64,000 nt of DNA from Neoroseomonas lacus. Lineage in GTDB: Bacteria; Pseudomonadota; Alphaproteobacteria; Acetobacterales; Acetobacteraceae. The translations under genes and the position numbers were made by a program. The stretch lies in assembly GCF_014644535.1 (NCBI RefSeq), contig NZ_BMKW01000012.1, forward strand, positions 124,001 through 188,000. The letters run 5' to 3'. Position 1 is the first letter of the stretch. Every line of letters begins with the position of its first letter. Below the pieces are notes generated by a model, which was not told the origin of the DNA, searched no databases, and saw only the letters and a list, made by a program, of their open reading frames with translations. Positions 48,500-57,238 of this stretch are shown here, one piece after another.

Positions 48500-49882
48500 A
48501 TGACAGGTGTCGGCCGTCGCTCGCTGCTCGGGGCGCCCTTAGCGCTCGCCTTGGTCTCCTCTCCCGCCCTGGCGCAGGACCGTCGTCGCGGCCCGCCGCG
48601 TGACGGCGTCTGGGCCGGTGCCTGGACCGCCTCGGCCCATGGCCCCTATCCGTCGGGCAATCCATCCGCGCAGCCGGACCAGTCCTTCGCCTTTCCCGAC
48701 CCGCCGGCCGGCGCGCGCGACCAGACGATGCGTATGATGGTCCGCCCGGATATCTGGGGACCGGCGGCAAGGCTGCGCTTCTCCAACGCCTTTGGCACCC
48801 GGCCGCTCGTCATCCAGGCCGTGCATCTCGGCCTGCAGGGCGTCGGCGGCAGCGTGGCACGCGGCACCAACCGTCCGGTCACCTTCAGCGGCGCGCCAAG
48901 CGTCACCATCGCCCCCGGCGCCACGGCCTGGAGCGACGCCGTGGACCTGCCCTTCATGCGCGGCCCCGGCAATCCGCTGCTGGAAGGGCGCCGGCTTGCC
49001 GTCAGCTTCCACCTCCCGGGGTCGACCGGGCCGATGACGTGGCACGCCAAGTCGCTGACCACGAGCTATGTCTCGCCACCCGGCGCCGGCGACCATGCGC
49101 GGGAGGAGAACGACGCCGCCTTCCCCTACACCACGGCGTCGTGGTTCTTCCTCGACATGGTGGAGATGCGCGCCGCCCCCGGCACGCCGGTGATCGTCGC
49201 CTTTGGCGATTCCATCACGGACGGTACCAACACCACCATGAACGGCGACGATCGCTGGCCCGACACCCTGTCGCGACGGCTGCACGCACGCTTCGGCCCG
49301 CATGTCTCGGTGGTCAATGCCGGTATCGGCGGCAACCGCGTCACCGGCCCGGCCGATTACACGCCGGCAACGCCCATCCCCGGCGGCCCCTCGGCGCTGT
49401 CGCGGCTCGAGCGCGACGTGCTCCAGGTCTCGGGCGTGAAGACCGTGATCTGGATGGAGGGGATCAACGACCTCGGCGCGACCGAAGCCACCGCGGAGCA
49501 GGTGATCGCCGGATTGCGCGAGGGCATCCGTCGCCTTCGCGAGCGCAACATTCGCGTCGTCGGCGCGACGCTGACGACGGCGCTCGGCTACAATGGCGGG
49601 CACGGTACGCCGCAGGTCGATGAACGCCGGCGCGCCATCAATGCCTGGATCCGCGCGCCGGGGAACTTCGATGCCGTCGCTGATTTCGACGCGGTGACGA
49701 TCGACCAGGCGACTGGACAGCTGAAGCCATCCTTCATCCCCAACAGCACCGTGGGCGGGGCGGGCGACCGACTGCACCCGAACCGCGCCGGGCTGATGGC
49801 GATGGCCGAGGCGGTACCGATCGACGCCCTTGGCATTGCGCCAACGGCCGCACCGGCGCGCCGCGGACCTCGACGGCCATAG
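48500..49882 (+). CDS. Secreted SGNH/GDSL hydrolase
   Basis: 460 aa with signal peptide GRRSLLGAPLALALVSSPAL. An N-terminal beta domain (about 30-225) is followed by the SGNH domain: block I VAFGDSITDG (nucleophile Ser), block II VVNAGIGGNRV, block III GINDLGATE, and block V DRLHPN with catalytic Asp and His. Likely an esterase or deacetylase of carbohydrates or lipids outside the cytoplasm. ATGs at 48485 and 48494 are alternatives; GGAGGA 7 nt before 48500 favours that start. Confidence 0.87.
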   Translation: MTGVGRRSLLGAPLALALVSSPALAQDRRRGPPRDGVWAGAWTASAHGPYPSGNPSAQPDQSFAFPDPPAGARDQTMRMMVRPDIWGPAARLRFSNAFGTRPLVIQAVHLGLQGVGGSVARGTNRPVTFSGAPSVTIAPGATAWSDAVDLPFMRGPGNPLLEGRRLAVSFHLPGSTGPMTWHAKSLTTSYVSPPGAGDHAREENDAAFPYTTASWFFLDMVEMRAAPGTPVIVAFGDSITDGTNTTMNGDDRWPDTLSRRLHARFGPHVSVVNAGIGGNRVTGPADYTPATPIPGGPSALSRLERDVLQVSGVKTVIWMEGINDLGATEATAEQVIAGLREGIRRLRERNIRVVGATLTTALGYNGGHGTPQVDERRRAINAWIRAPGNFDAVADFDAVTIDQATGQLKPSFIPNSTVGGAGDRLHPNRAGLMAMAEAVPIDALGIAPTAAPARRGPRRP

Positions 49883-50086
49883 GGAGAACCCGCGCCGAGC
49901 AGGACGATCCGGGCCGGCCACCGGTGCCGTTGCGTCACGCCACCAGTCGCGTCGTGGCAAGGCTGCCGCGATCAGGCGGGAATCCTCCGCCTCGATCGTC
50001 GGCAACCCGGAGGCAGATTCCTCGCCGCGTCATGACAGCACGGCCGGGCCGACCGGCGCGGATGACGTCGCCGGCCCGCCCGCGCA

Positions 50087-50446
50087 TCACATGGCGGCCG
50101 GCCTGTACGCCCGCACCCGGTGCCCGTCCGGGTCGAGCGCCACGCAGCAGCGCCCGAAGTCCATCGTGGTCGGCGCTTGGACGATCGGCAGCCCGCGGGA
50201 TGCCCAGGCGGCGTGGGTGGCGTCCACATCCGTCACGGTGAAGGCCAGTTCACCGCCGCCGGCGGGACCGGCCGCCGGAGCCACGCCGTCGCGCGCCCAC
50301 AGCCCGAGGCCGAGCCCGCCGCGCAGCGGGATCATGGCGAAGCCCGGCGAGGCTTCGGCTGGACTGGTGCCGAGCAGGGATTCGTAGAAGGCGGCGCTGC
50401 GCGCGACGTCGTCGACATAGAGGATGATGAGGGAAGGCTCGGCCAT
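50087..50446 (-). CDS. VOC-family (glyoxalase/bleomycin-resistance fold) protein
   Basis: 119 aa in two beta-alpha-beta-beta-beta modules: IILYVDDVARSAAFYESLLG and LAFTVTDVDATHAAWASRGL, then ALDPDGHRVRAYRP. Adjacent and parallel to the WYL regulator, a frequent pairing in which the regulator may control it. Substrate unknown. Confidence 0.85.
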   Translation of the reverse strand: MAEPSLIILYVDDVARSAAFYESLLGTSPAEASPGFAMIPLRGGLGLGLWARDGVAPAAGPAGGGELAFTVTDVDATHAAWASRGLPIVQAPTTMDFGRCCVALDPDGHRVRAYRPAAM

Positions 50447-50512
50447 GACGTGTTCTCCGTTGCGGATGGCCGAAGGATGCCGCCTGGCTGTGTCGGATTC
50501 CGTCAGCAGCCG

Positions 50513-51196
50513 TCAGTCGTCGAGGTTGGATTGCGCGCGCCATTCGGCCAGCAGCACGCGGCGGCGCTTCGGCAGTCGGTCGGGCAGGGAGGTCGCGGCG
50601 GCGATGCGGTCCAGGCGGAAATGGCGGAAATCCCCGCGCAGCTCGCACCAGGCGGCGAGCACCTCGGCTGCGATGAAGAAACCGATGGCGATCGGCCAGA
50701 CGACGCGCTCGCTGCCCTTGCCGGTCGCATCGACGTAGCGGAGGCGGACCTTGTGCTCGCCGCGCATGGCCTCGCGCAGCGCGGCCAGATGGGGCGGTGC
50801 GCCGGCACCGGCGGGCGAGCCGGCGATCAGCGCGCTCGCCGCCGCCGCGTCTTCGACGGCCGGTGGCAGGATGGCGGCGATCTTGGCGAAGGCCTCGTCG
50901 GCCGCCAACGCGAGCTCGGCATCGACGCGTTGCGCGACGAGACGCAGGCCGAGCAGCACTGCATCGGCCTCGTCCTCAGTGAGCATCAGCGGCGGCAGGA
51001 AGAAGCCCTCGCGCAGGCGGTAGCCGAGGCCCGCGGCGCCCTCGATCGGCGCGCCCTCGGCGACCAGCGTGACGATGTCGCGATAGATGGTGCGCAGGGA
51101 GACGCCAAGTTCCGCGGCGAGGTCGGCGGCCGCGACCGCGCGGCGGCGGCGGCGCAGCGCCTGCATCAGCCCGAGCAGCCGCGCCGCGCGGGACAT
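50513..51196 (-). CDS. YafY-type HTH/WYL transcriptional regulator
   Basis: 227 aa. N-terminal winged HTH (ADLAAELGVSLRTIYRDIVT, about 24-43) and a C-terminal WYL-like domain (HKVRLRYVDATGKGSERVVW, then FFIAAEVLAAWCELRGDFRHF). WYL regulators bind ligands or nucleic acid and often control neighbouring genes. It lies 66 bp upstream of the VOC gene. Confidence 0.87.
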   Translation of the reverse strand: MSRAARLLGLMQALRRRRRAVAAADLAAELGVSLRTIYRDIVTLVAEGAPIEGAAGLGYRLREGFFLPPLMLTEDEADAVLLGLRLVAQRVDAELALAADEAFAKIAAILPPAVEDAAAASALIAGSPAGAGAPPHLAALREAMRGEHKVRLRYVDATGKGSERVVWPIAIGFFIAAEVLAAWCELRGDFRHFRLDRIAAATSLPDRLPKRRRVLLAEWRAQSNLDD

Positions 51197-51202
51197 CGCC
51201 GC

Positions 51203-52000
51203 TCAATACCCCAGTAGCGGTTTCAGCAGGTACTGCCAGACGCTGAACACCACCTCGATGCCCACCAGCACGACGACCGCGATCTCCAGCCCCATCGCGC
51301 GCCGCCCCTGGATCAGCGAGAGGATGCCCTCGGTGGTGTCGGAGATCAGCGTCAGCTTGCGGTCGAGCGCGTCGCTGCGTTCCTTCAACTCGTATTCGTC
51401 GGCGAGACGGGCGTGCAGGCGTTCGAGCTCGGGGTGGTCCCACAGCAATTCGGGCTTGTCCTCGGCCTCGACGCGCGCGGTGGTACGGCTGCGCGCGGCC
51501 AGCGCATGGCCGATCTGCCGGTGCAGCGCGCGCGAGGAGGCAGCGAGCCGCCCCTCGGTGCGCAGGGTGGTGACGATGGGTTCCAGCCGGTCCAGCGCTT
51601 CGGTCAGCAGCAATTCCTGATGGGCGAGGGCGGCGCTTTTCGCCAGCGCGTCGGCGACCACCGCCAACCGGGCGACAGCGCGGTCGCGCAGGCGGATCAC
51701 GCCATCCGGGTCGACGCCATCCTGTTCGGCGCCCTCGGCGATGAGCGCGGTCTCCTCGATCGGCTTGGCCAGGGCGTTGGTCAGCCGCGGCCTCAGCATT
51801 TCGATCACCGCGGCTTCCTGCGCGGGGGTGGCGCCGACGAAGACCACCGCGCCCCAGCGGAAGGCGAAGGCGGTGAAGCCTTCAGGCGTGGCGAGCGGCA
51901 CCGGGTCGAAGGTTGGCGCCCCTTCGCGCGGCAGGCCCCGGTGATCGAGGCGTTCACCCAGCAGCAGGGCACGGGCGAGGAGGCGCGGGGCGGCGGTCAT
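51203..52000 (-). CDS. RMD1/DUF155-family membrane protein
   Basis: 265 aa. The soluble RMD1-like domain (FAFRWGAVVFVGATPAQEAA, IEETALIAEGAEQDGV) is followed by a coiled-coil helix region (LERLHARLADEYELKERSDA) and one C-terminal membrane helix (GLEIAVVVLVGIEVVFSVW). Eukaryotic relatives act in mitochondrial translation and microtubule dynamics; bacterial function is unknown. It ends 6 bp before the WYL regulator gene. Confidence 0.83.
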   Translation of the reverse strand: MTAAPRLLARALLLGERLDHRGLPREGAPTFDPVPLATPEGFTAFAFRWGAVVFVGATPAQEAAVIEMLRPRLTNALAKPIEETALIAEGAEQDGVDPDGVIRLRDRAVARLAVVADALAKSAALAHQELLLTEALDRLEPIVTTLRTEGRLAASSRALHRQIGHALAARSRTTARVEAEDKPELLWDHPELERLHARLADEYELKERSDALDRKLTLISDTTEGILSLIQGRRAMGLEIAVVVLVGIEVVFSVWQYLLKPLLGY

Positions 52001-52179
52001 GATGGGCCGGTCTCGCCCTCCGGGAACGGAACGTCAAGCGCGGCACGGCGCTGATGGCGGGGGAAATGGGGCACTGGCGGCGCCCAGGTGGGGCCGTGCC
52101 GTCGCACCGGGCGGGGGGTGGGACACCGGCCGCAGGCGGCGGCCCGCGCCGCCGAGCCTCCCGACGCTGTGAGCCACAA

Positions 52180-52227
52180 TGTCGAGATATGGTGTGAAAC
52201 GGGGCGCCCGACCGCTATATTAAGTGT
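52180..52227 (+). promoter_or_regulatory. Candidate tandem NrdR boxes
   Basis: Two imperfect matches to ACACWATATNTWGTGT lie 32 bp apart start to start: 52180-52195 (ending ATATGGTGT) and 52212-52227 (CTATATTAAGTGT core). NrdR boxes typically come in pairs three helical turns apart upstream of ribonucleotide reductase genes, and these end 37 bp before one. Confidence 0.45.
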
Positions 52228-52264
52228 GCCGCCGGATGTATCCCGACCGGCGGCGGAGGAGATG

Positions 52265-54649
52265 ATGCACGGTTTTGTCCCTGTTTCACCCGACGTTCCT
52301 GCGCCCCCTGGCGCCGCCTTTGGTGATGTGCCGCTGCCCGCCCGCGCCTTCGACCCCGGCATGGGCCTGGCGGTCGCCAGGCGCACCGTGCTGCGTGCCG
52401 CCGATGGCGAGGATTTCGGCCGCGTGGCCGACCGCGTCGCCGCCGGCAACATGGCGCTGCTCGGGCGCCCGCCCACGGCGCCGGAGCGGCTGGAACGGGC
52501 GCGGTTGCGCAATGCCATCGCCACCGGCGCGCTGATCACCTCCGGCCGCCACCTGCAGCATGGTGATGCCGGCCAGGCAGCGCGCAACATGGAGGTATTC
52601 ACCAATTGCGCGACGGCCGGCGCTTCCTTCACTGAGTTCTACCTGCTGCTGAACGGCGCCGGGGTGGGGCGCGCCTATGACGACGATCTGTGTCCGGTGG
52701 ATTGGGCGATGGCGCCGGCGCTCCTGCTGTATCTCTCACCCAGCCATCCGGATTGGCCAAAGGACCGCGCGTCGCTGCATCGCTTCGGCGTGGAATTCGG
52801 CCTGCTGCGCTGGGGCATGTCCCTCGACGCCTTCGGCGATGCCGAGGAGGCGGATGTGCGCGGCTTCCTCGCGCGCGAATTGTTGCATGACCTCGACCGC
52901 GTGCCGGGCGATGCGCGGCACTACGCCATCGCCGACACGCGCGAGGGATGGGCAAAGGCGGTCGAGATCTTGGAAGGCATGGCGTTCCGGCGCGAGCGTG
53001 ACCGCACCCTGCTGATCGACCTCTCACGGGTGCGGCCACTCGGCGTGCCGATCAAGGGCATGCAGGGGCGGCCGGCGTCGGGACCGTTGTCGCTGCTGCG
53101 CGCCTTCATCAACCTGCGGCGCGAGGTCATCGAACCGGCGCGCGATCGCGACCCGGAAGGCGAGGTGCTGCGCCCCTGGGAACAGGCGCTGCGCGCGGAC
53201 CACATCCTGTCCACGGAGGTGCAGGTCGGCGGTGCGCGGCGTGCCGCGCGCATGGCGACGAAATCCTGGCGCGATCCCGGCGCGCTGCGCTTCGTTCGGC
53301 TGAAGGCCGAGGGCGGGCTGTGGACGGCGAACCATTCGCTGATGGTCGATGCGGAATTCTGGGACCGGCTCGGGCGCGCGGATGACGAGCCGATGACGCG
53401 CCATGCCCGCACGCTGTTCGAGGCCGCGACGGCCTGCGCCTATGTCAATGGCGAGCCGGGCTTCATCAATGGCGACCGGCTGGAGGACGCGCGCACCGGC
53501 TTCGCGCGCCAGAAGCCGGCGACGGCCGAGGCGGGGTCGGCGCGGTATCGGGTGGAGGATGGCGCGGCGCTGCTGGAAGATGTCGCGCGGTGTGCCGCGA
53601 CAACGGCCTTCCCGGTCACCACCAATCCCTGTGGCGAGGTCGTGCTGCACGTCACCGGCGGGTATTGCGTGATCTCGGATTTCGCGCCGCTGCTCGCCTG
53701 CCCGGTCGCGCTGGAGGCGCTGGCGTCCGGTGGCGTGAGCGGTGATGTCGCGCGCGACTGGGATGCGCGGGTCGAGGATGCGGTTCGGCTAGGCGTGCGC
53801 TTCCTGGTCCGGGTGAACCGGATGGATGCGCTCTATGCCGCCGAGGTGGCGCGCACCAACCGCATCGGCATCGGCCCGACCGGCCTGCATGAATGGGCCT
53901 GGGCGCGCTTTGGCCTGGCCTTTCGCGACCTGCTGGATGAGGCGCGGTCAAAGCCCTTCTGGGACGCGCTGGCGCGCTTCTCCGCGGCGGCGAAGGAGGA
54001 GGCGACACGCTACGCCGCGAGCCTCGGCATGGCGCCGCCGGCGACGGTGACGACGATCAAGCCCGCCGGCACCACCAGCAAGCTGTTCGGCCTGACCGAG
54101 GGCGCGCATCTGCCGGCGCGGCGGCAATATCTGCGCTGGGTGCAGTTCCGTGGCGGGCCCGACGGCGATCCGCTGATTGGCGACTACGCGGCCCGCGGTT
54201 ATCCCACGCGTGCCTTGGAGACCTTCCCCGGCGTCACAGTGGTCGGTTTCCCGACCCTGCCGCTGATCCAACGGTTGGGCCTTGGCGAGCGGTTGGTCAT
54301 TGCCCCCGAGGCGACGCCCGAGGAGCAGTATCGCTGGTTGATGCTGCTGGAACGGCATTGGATCGGCGCCGAGCGCGGCAACCAGGTGTCCTACACGCTG
54401 AAGATCGCGACGGATCGTGTCGGGCTCGAGGATTTCCGCGCCCTGTTGCGCGCGCACCAGCCGCATCTGCGCTGCTGCGCCGTGCTGCCGAGCCGGCCCG
54501 ATCGCGACCTGGGTTACGAATACCTGCCGGAGGAGGAGGTGTCGGAGGACGAGTTCCGCCGCATCGTTGCCGGCATCCACGATCCGGGGGTGGCGGAGGC
54601 GGTGGACCTCGCAAGGTTGCAGTGTGAGGCAGGGGTTTGCCCGATCTGA
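52265..54649 (+). CDS. Adenosylcobalamin-dependent (class II) ribonucleotide reductase
   Basis: 794-aa radical enzyme that makes deoxyribonucleotides without oxygen. First redox Cys in VFTNCATAGAS (115), catalytic thiyl Cys in TTNPCGEV (456), KPAGTTSKLFGLTEGAHLP loop, and a C-terminal Cys pair CEAGVC (787/792) for re-reduction. It is shorter than the ~1200-aa NrdJ common in alphaproteobacteria and lacks an obvious ATP-cone. No NrdA/B partner is adjacent. GGAGGA before ATG 52265 supports that start; 52262 is also ATG. Confidence 0.82.
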   Translation: MHGFVPVSPDVPAPPGAAFGDVPLPARAFDPGMGLAVARRTVLRAADGEDFGRVADRVAAGNMALLGRPPTAPERLERARLRNAIATGALITSGRHLQHGDAGQAARNMEVFTNCATAGASFTEFYLLLNGAGVGRAYDDDLCPVDWAMAPALLLYLSPSHPDWPKDRASLHRFGVEFGLLRWGMSLDAFGDAEEADVRGFLARELLHDLDRVPGDARHYAIADTREGWAKAVEILEGMAFRRERDRTLLIDLSRVRPLGVPIKGMQGRPASGPLSLLRAFINLRREVIEPARDRDPEGEVLRPWEQALRADHILSTEVQVGGARRAARMATKSWRDPGALRFVRLKAEGGLWTANHSLMVDAEFWDRLGRADDEPMTRHARTLFEAATACAYVNGEPGFINGDRLEDARTGFARQKPATAEAGSARYRVEDGAALLEDVARCAATTAFPVTTNPCGEVVLHVTGGYCVISDFAPLLACPVALEALASGGVSGDVARDWDARVEDAVRLGVRFLVRVNRMDALYAAEVARTNRIGIGPTGLHEWAWARFGLAFRDLLDEARSKPFWDALARFSAAAKEEATRYAASLGMAPPATVTTIKPAGTTSKLFGLTEGAHLPARRQYLRWVQFRGGPDGDPLIGDYAARGYPTRALETFPGVTVVGFPTLPLIQRLGLGERLVIAPEATPEEQYRWLMLLERHWIGAERGNQVSYTLKIATDRVGLEDFRALLRAHQPHLRCCAVLPSRPDRDLGYEYLPEEEVSEDEFRRIVAGIHDPGVAEAVDLARLQCEAGVCPI

Positions 54650-54722
54650 GGGCGTGAACCGGGGAAGGCGCCGTCTTCCCCGGACCCCATCCGCCAGGCC
54701 CGCCGGGTGGTCTGGACCGCCA

Positions 54723-55517
54723 TCAATGGGCGCCATCCTTCAAGGGCTGGATCAGCAGGCGGTCGAGGCGCTGTTGGGCATCGGCACGCAGGCCCTCGAC
54801 CCCGATCACCATGCCGAGTTGGCCCTTCGCCGGTTCGGCGACGTAGGTGCCGAAGATCCGGTCCCAGCAGGACAGGCAGAAGCCGAAATCGCTGTCGGTC
54901 TCGGCGCGGATCTCGGAATGGTGGATGCGGTGCATGTCCGGCGTGACCAGCACCTGCCGCAGCGCACGGTCGAGCCAGGCCGGCAAGGCCAGGTTCGCGT
55001 GGTTGAACAGCGCCGTCGCATTTAGCAGCACCTCGAACAGCAGCACCGCTTCCGGCGGCGCGCCCAGCGCCACCACCGCCACGGCCTTGATGCCGAGTGA
55101 GAGCAGGATCTCGACCGGATGGAAGCGCAGCCCCGAAGAGGCATCGAGCTCCGGGTCCGCATGATGGACGCGGTGCAGCCGCCACAGCACCGGCACCGCA
55201 TGGAAGACCCGGTGCTGGACGTAGACCAGCAGGTCGAGCAGCACGACCGACATCGCCCCCGCTGCCCAGGCCGGCACGTCCAGCGCGGGGAACAACCCGA
55301 TCCCGCGCCCCTGCGCCCAGATCGCGACGCCGACCACCCCGGCTGGCGCCACCAGCCGCAACAGCACCGAGGAGAGCGCCACCAGCCCAAGGTTGGACGG
55401 CCAGCGCCGCCAGGCCAGCCGTTGCGGGCGGCGCGGGAAGGCATGTTCCAGCAGCGCCATCGCCACCAGCACGGCGGCGAAGACGGAGAGGCGGATGACC
55501 GGTTCCTGCGCGAGCAT
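54723..55517 (-). CDS. Sterol desaturase / fatty acid hydroxylase family protein
   Basis: 264-aa membrane di-iron oxygenase. Three His clusters: VQHRVFH, LHRVHHADPE and MHRIHHSE. Four hydrophobic segments surround them. It hydroxylates or desaturates a lipid (fatty acid, carotenoid or sterol-like); the target is not defined. Confidence 0.88.
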   Translation of the reverse strand: MLAQEPVIRLSVFAAVLVAMALLEHAFPRRPQRLAWRRWPSNLGLVALSSVLLRLVAPAGVVGVAIWAQGRGIGLFPALDVPAWAAGAMSVVLLDLLVYVQHRVFHAVPVLWRLHRVHHADPELDASSGLRFHPVEILLSLGIKAVAVVALGAPPEAVLLFEVLLNATALFNHANLALPAWLDRALRQVLVTPDMHRIHHSEIRAETDSDFGFCLSCWDRIFGTYVAEPAKGQLGMVIGVEGLRADAQQRLDRLLIQPLKDGAH

Positions 55518-55596
55518 GCCCCCCTATGTAGCGCGCCCGACACACCCTTGCAGGGGCGGGCCGCAGCGGCGACGATGATGCGCAAAGGAGACGACC

Positions 55597-56187
55597 ATGA
55601 AGCGCCTCGCCGCCCTGCTTGCCCTGCTGCCGCTGCCCGCCTTCGCCCACCACGCGATGGGTGGCGCGACGCCCTCAACGCTGGGGCAGGCATTCATCTC
55701 AGGCATCGCACATCCCGTCATCGGGATGGATCACCTGGTCTTCCTGCTCGCCGCCGGCGTACTGGCGGCGACGCTGACGGCAGGGCTGGCCGTCGCGGGG
55801 ATCCTCGCCTTCGTGCTGGGTGGCTTTGGCGGCAGTCTGGTGCATTTGGCGGGCTTCGGGCTCGGCCCGGTCGAGGTGCTGGTGGCATTCTCGGTGCTTG
55901 CGGTCGGGATCGCGCTTTTGTGGCGCCGCGTTCCGGCGGCGCTGCTGCCGGTCGGCTTCGGGCTCGCCGGCCTGTTTCATGGCCATGCCTACGCCGAGAC
56001 GATCATCGGTGCCGAACAGGGCCCGCTTGCCGCCTATCTGGCGGCGTTGGCGATGACCCAGGCGGCGATCGGGCTGGGTGTCATGCTGCTGGCGCGGCGG
56101 TTTGAGTCGTCGCGGCTGCGTGAGGTGACCGGCGCCGGCGTGGCAGTGGCCGGCGGGCTGTTCGTCGCGATGGCCGTGATGGCATGA
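55597..56187 (+). CDS. HupE/UreJ-family protein
   Basis: 196 aa. Signal-like start (RLAALLALLPLPAFAHHAM) followed by six membrane helices. Family motifs are GIAHPVIGMDHLVFLLAAG and GLFHGHAYAE, His-rich metal ligands. HupE/UreJ members import nickel (or cobalt) for hydrogenase or urease, but no such enzyme genes are in the window. AAAGGAG supports the start. Confidence 0.9.
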   Translation: MKRLAALLALLPLPAFAHHAMGGATPSTLGQAFISGIAHPVIGMDHLVFLLAAGVLAATLTAGLAVAGILAFVLGGFGGSLVHLAGFGLGPVEVLVAFSVLAVGIALLWRRVPAALLPVGFGLAGLFHGHAYAETIIGAEQGPLAAYLAALAMTQAAIGLGVMLLARRFESSRLREVTGAGVAVAGGLFVAMAVMA

Positions 56188-56551
56188 CAGGTCGTTGGAG
56201 ACGGCGTTTCCAGGCGCATCCTCGCATGCCGCATCCGGTCCAGCCTCCAGGATGTTGATGCCGTGACAGACGGGTCTGATACCAGCGGTACGAGGCTCCG
56301 ACCCGTGCCGAGGCCGCGCATGCGGCTCACCGGGAGCCTGGTGAAAGCCAAGTAACCGGGAGGTTCTCGTCCGGCGTCCAAGGGCCTGATAAGACGCATG
56401 CCGGCGGTCGCAGCATTCGGTCGTTGGCATGAGCGGCGCCGCACAGCTAAGCCGACTTTGAACACTTCAGCGGGAGTCGCCGTGGGGCGCCGATTGGGCC
56501 ATTCTCCTGCCAGAGCGCCCGCATGACCGGGTGTGGATCGGGAGGTTTCGG
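56188..56551. other. Non-coding stretch with RNA-like repeats
   Basis: About 360 bp without a supported gene. It contains several short complementary segments (GACGGGTC with GACCCGT; CCGGGAGCC; AACCGGGAGG), suggesting a folded RNA or the remnant of a retroelement. I cannot assign a family. Confidence 0.35.
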
Positions 56552-57220
56552 ATGGTACGAATCACGTCGCTGGCTGCCGCGCTTGCCGCGATGGCCTCGG
56601 TCTGCCCTGCCGCGCAGGCTCAAGCGCCGCAACCGGGGCAGATGACCTTCTTCGTGACCAGCATTGGCAGTGGCCGCGGCGGCGACCTCGGCGGGTTGGC
56701 CGGGGCGGATGCGCATTGCCAGTCGCTGGCGCTGGCCGCCGGCGTGGGACCGCGCAACTGGCGCGCCTATCTAAGCACCAGTGCTGCGCCCGGAACCCCG
56801 GCGGTGAATGCGCGGGACCGCATCGGCACCGGGCCGTGGCGCAACGCGCAGGGTGTCGTGATCGCCCGCAGCGTCGCCGAACTGCACAGCGACAACAACA
56901 ACCTGACCAAGCAGACCGCGTTAACCGAGCGCGGCGCCGTGGTGAATGGGCGCGGCGACACGCCGAACACGCATGACGTGCTGACCGGTTCTCAGGACGA
57001 CGGTACAGGCTTCACGGGTACCGAGGACCGCACCTGTCGTAACTGGACCTATGGCGGCGCGGAAGGTGGCGCGATGCTCGGCCATCACGACCGGATGGGC
57101 CTGCCGAACGATCCTCGGGCCGCGTCATGGAACGCGTCGCATGTCTCGCGCGGATGCACGCAGGACGGGCTGCGCAGCACGGGCGGGGCGGGGCTGTTCT
57201 ACTGTTTCGCGGTGGACTGA
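56552..57220 (+). CDS. Secreted lectin-like protein
   Basis: 222 aa with signal peptide SLAAALAAMASVCPAAQAQA. The mature part has GRGGDLGGLAGADAHCQSLA and AYLSTSAAPGTPAVNARDRI, then WTYGGAEGGAMLGHHDRMG and CTQDGL, a pattern found in secreted proteins annotated as lectins in rhizobia and relatives. Several Cys could form disulfides. GGAGG 7 nt before ATG 56552 sets the start. Ligand unknown. Confidence 0.7.
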   Translation: MVRITSLAAALAAMASVCPAAQAQAPQPGQMTFFVTSIGSGRGGDLGGLAGADAHCQSLALAAGVGPRNWRAYLSTSAAPGTPAVNARDRIGTGPWRNAQGVVIARSVAELHSDNNNLTKQTALTERGAVVNGRGDTPNTHDVLTGSQDDGTGFTGTEDRTCRNWTYGGAEGGAMLGHHDRMGLPNDPRAASWNASHVSRGCTQDGLRSTGGAGLFYCFAVD

Positions 57221-57238
57221 CCGCGGCCGGATCGGCCG

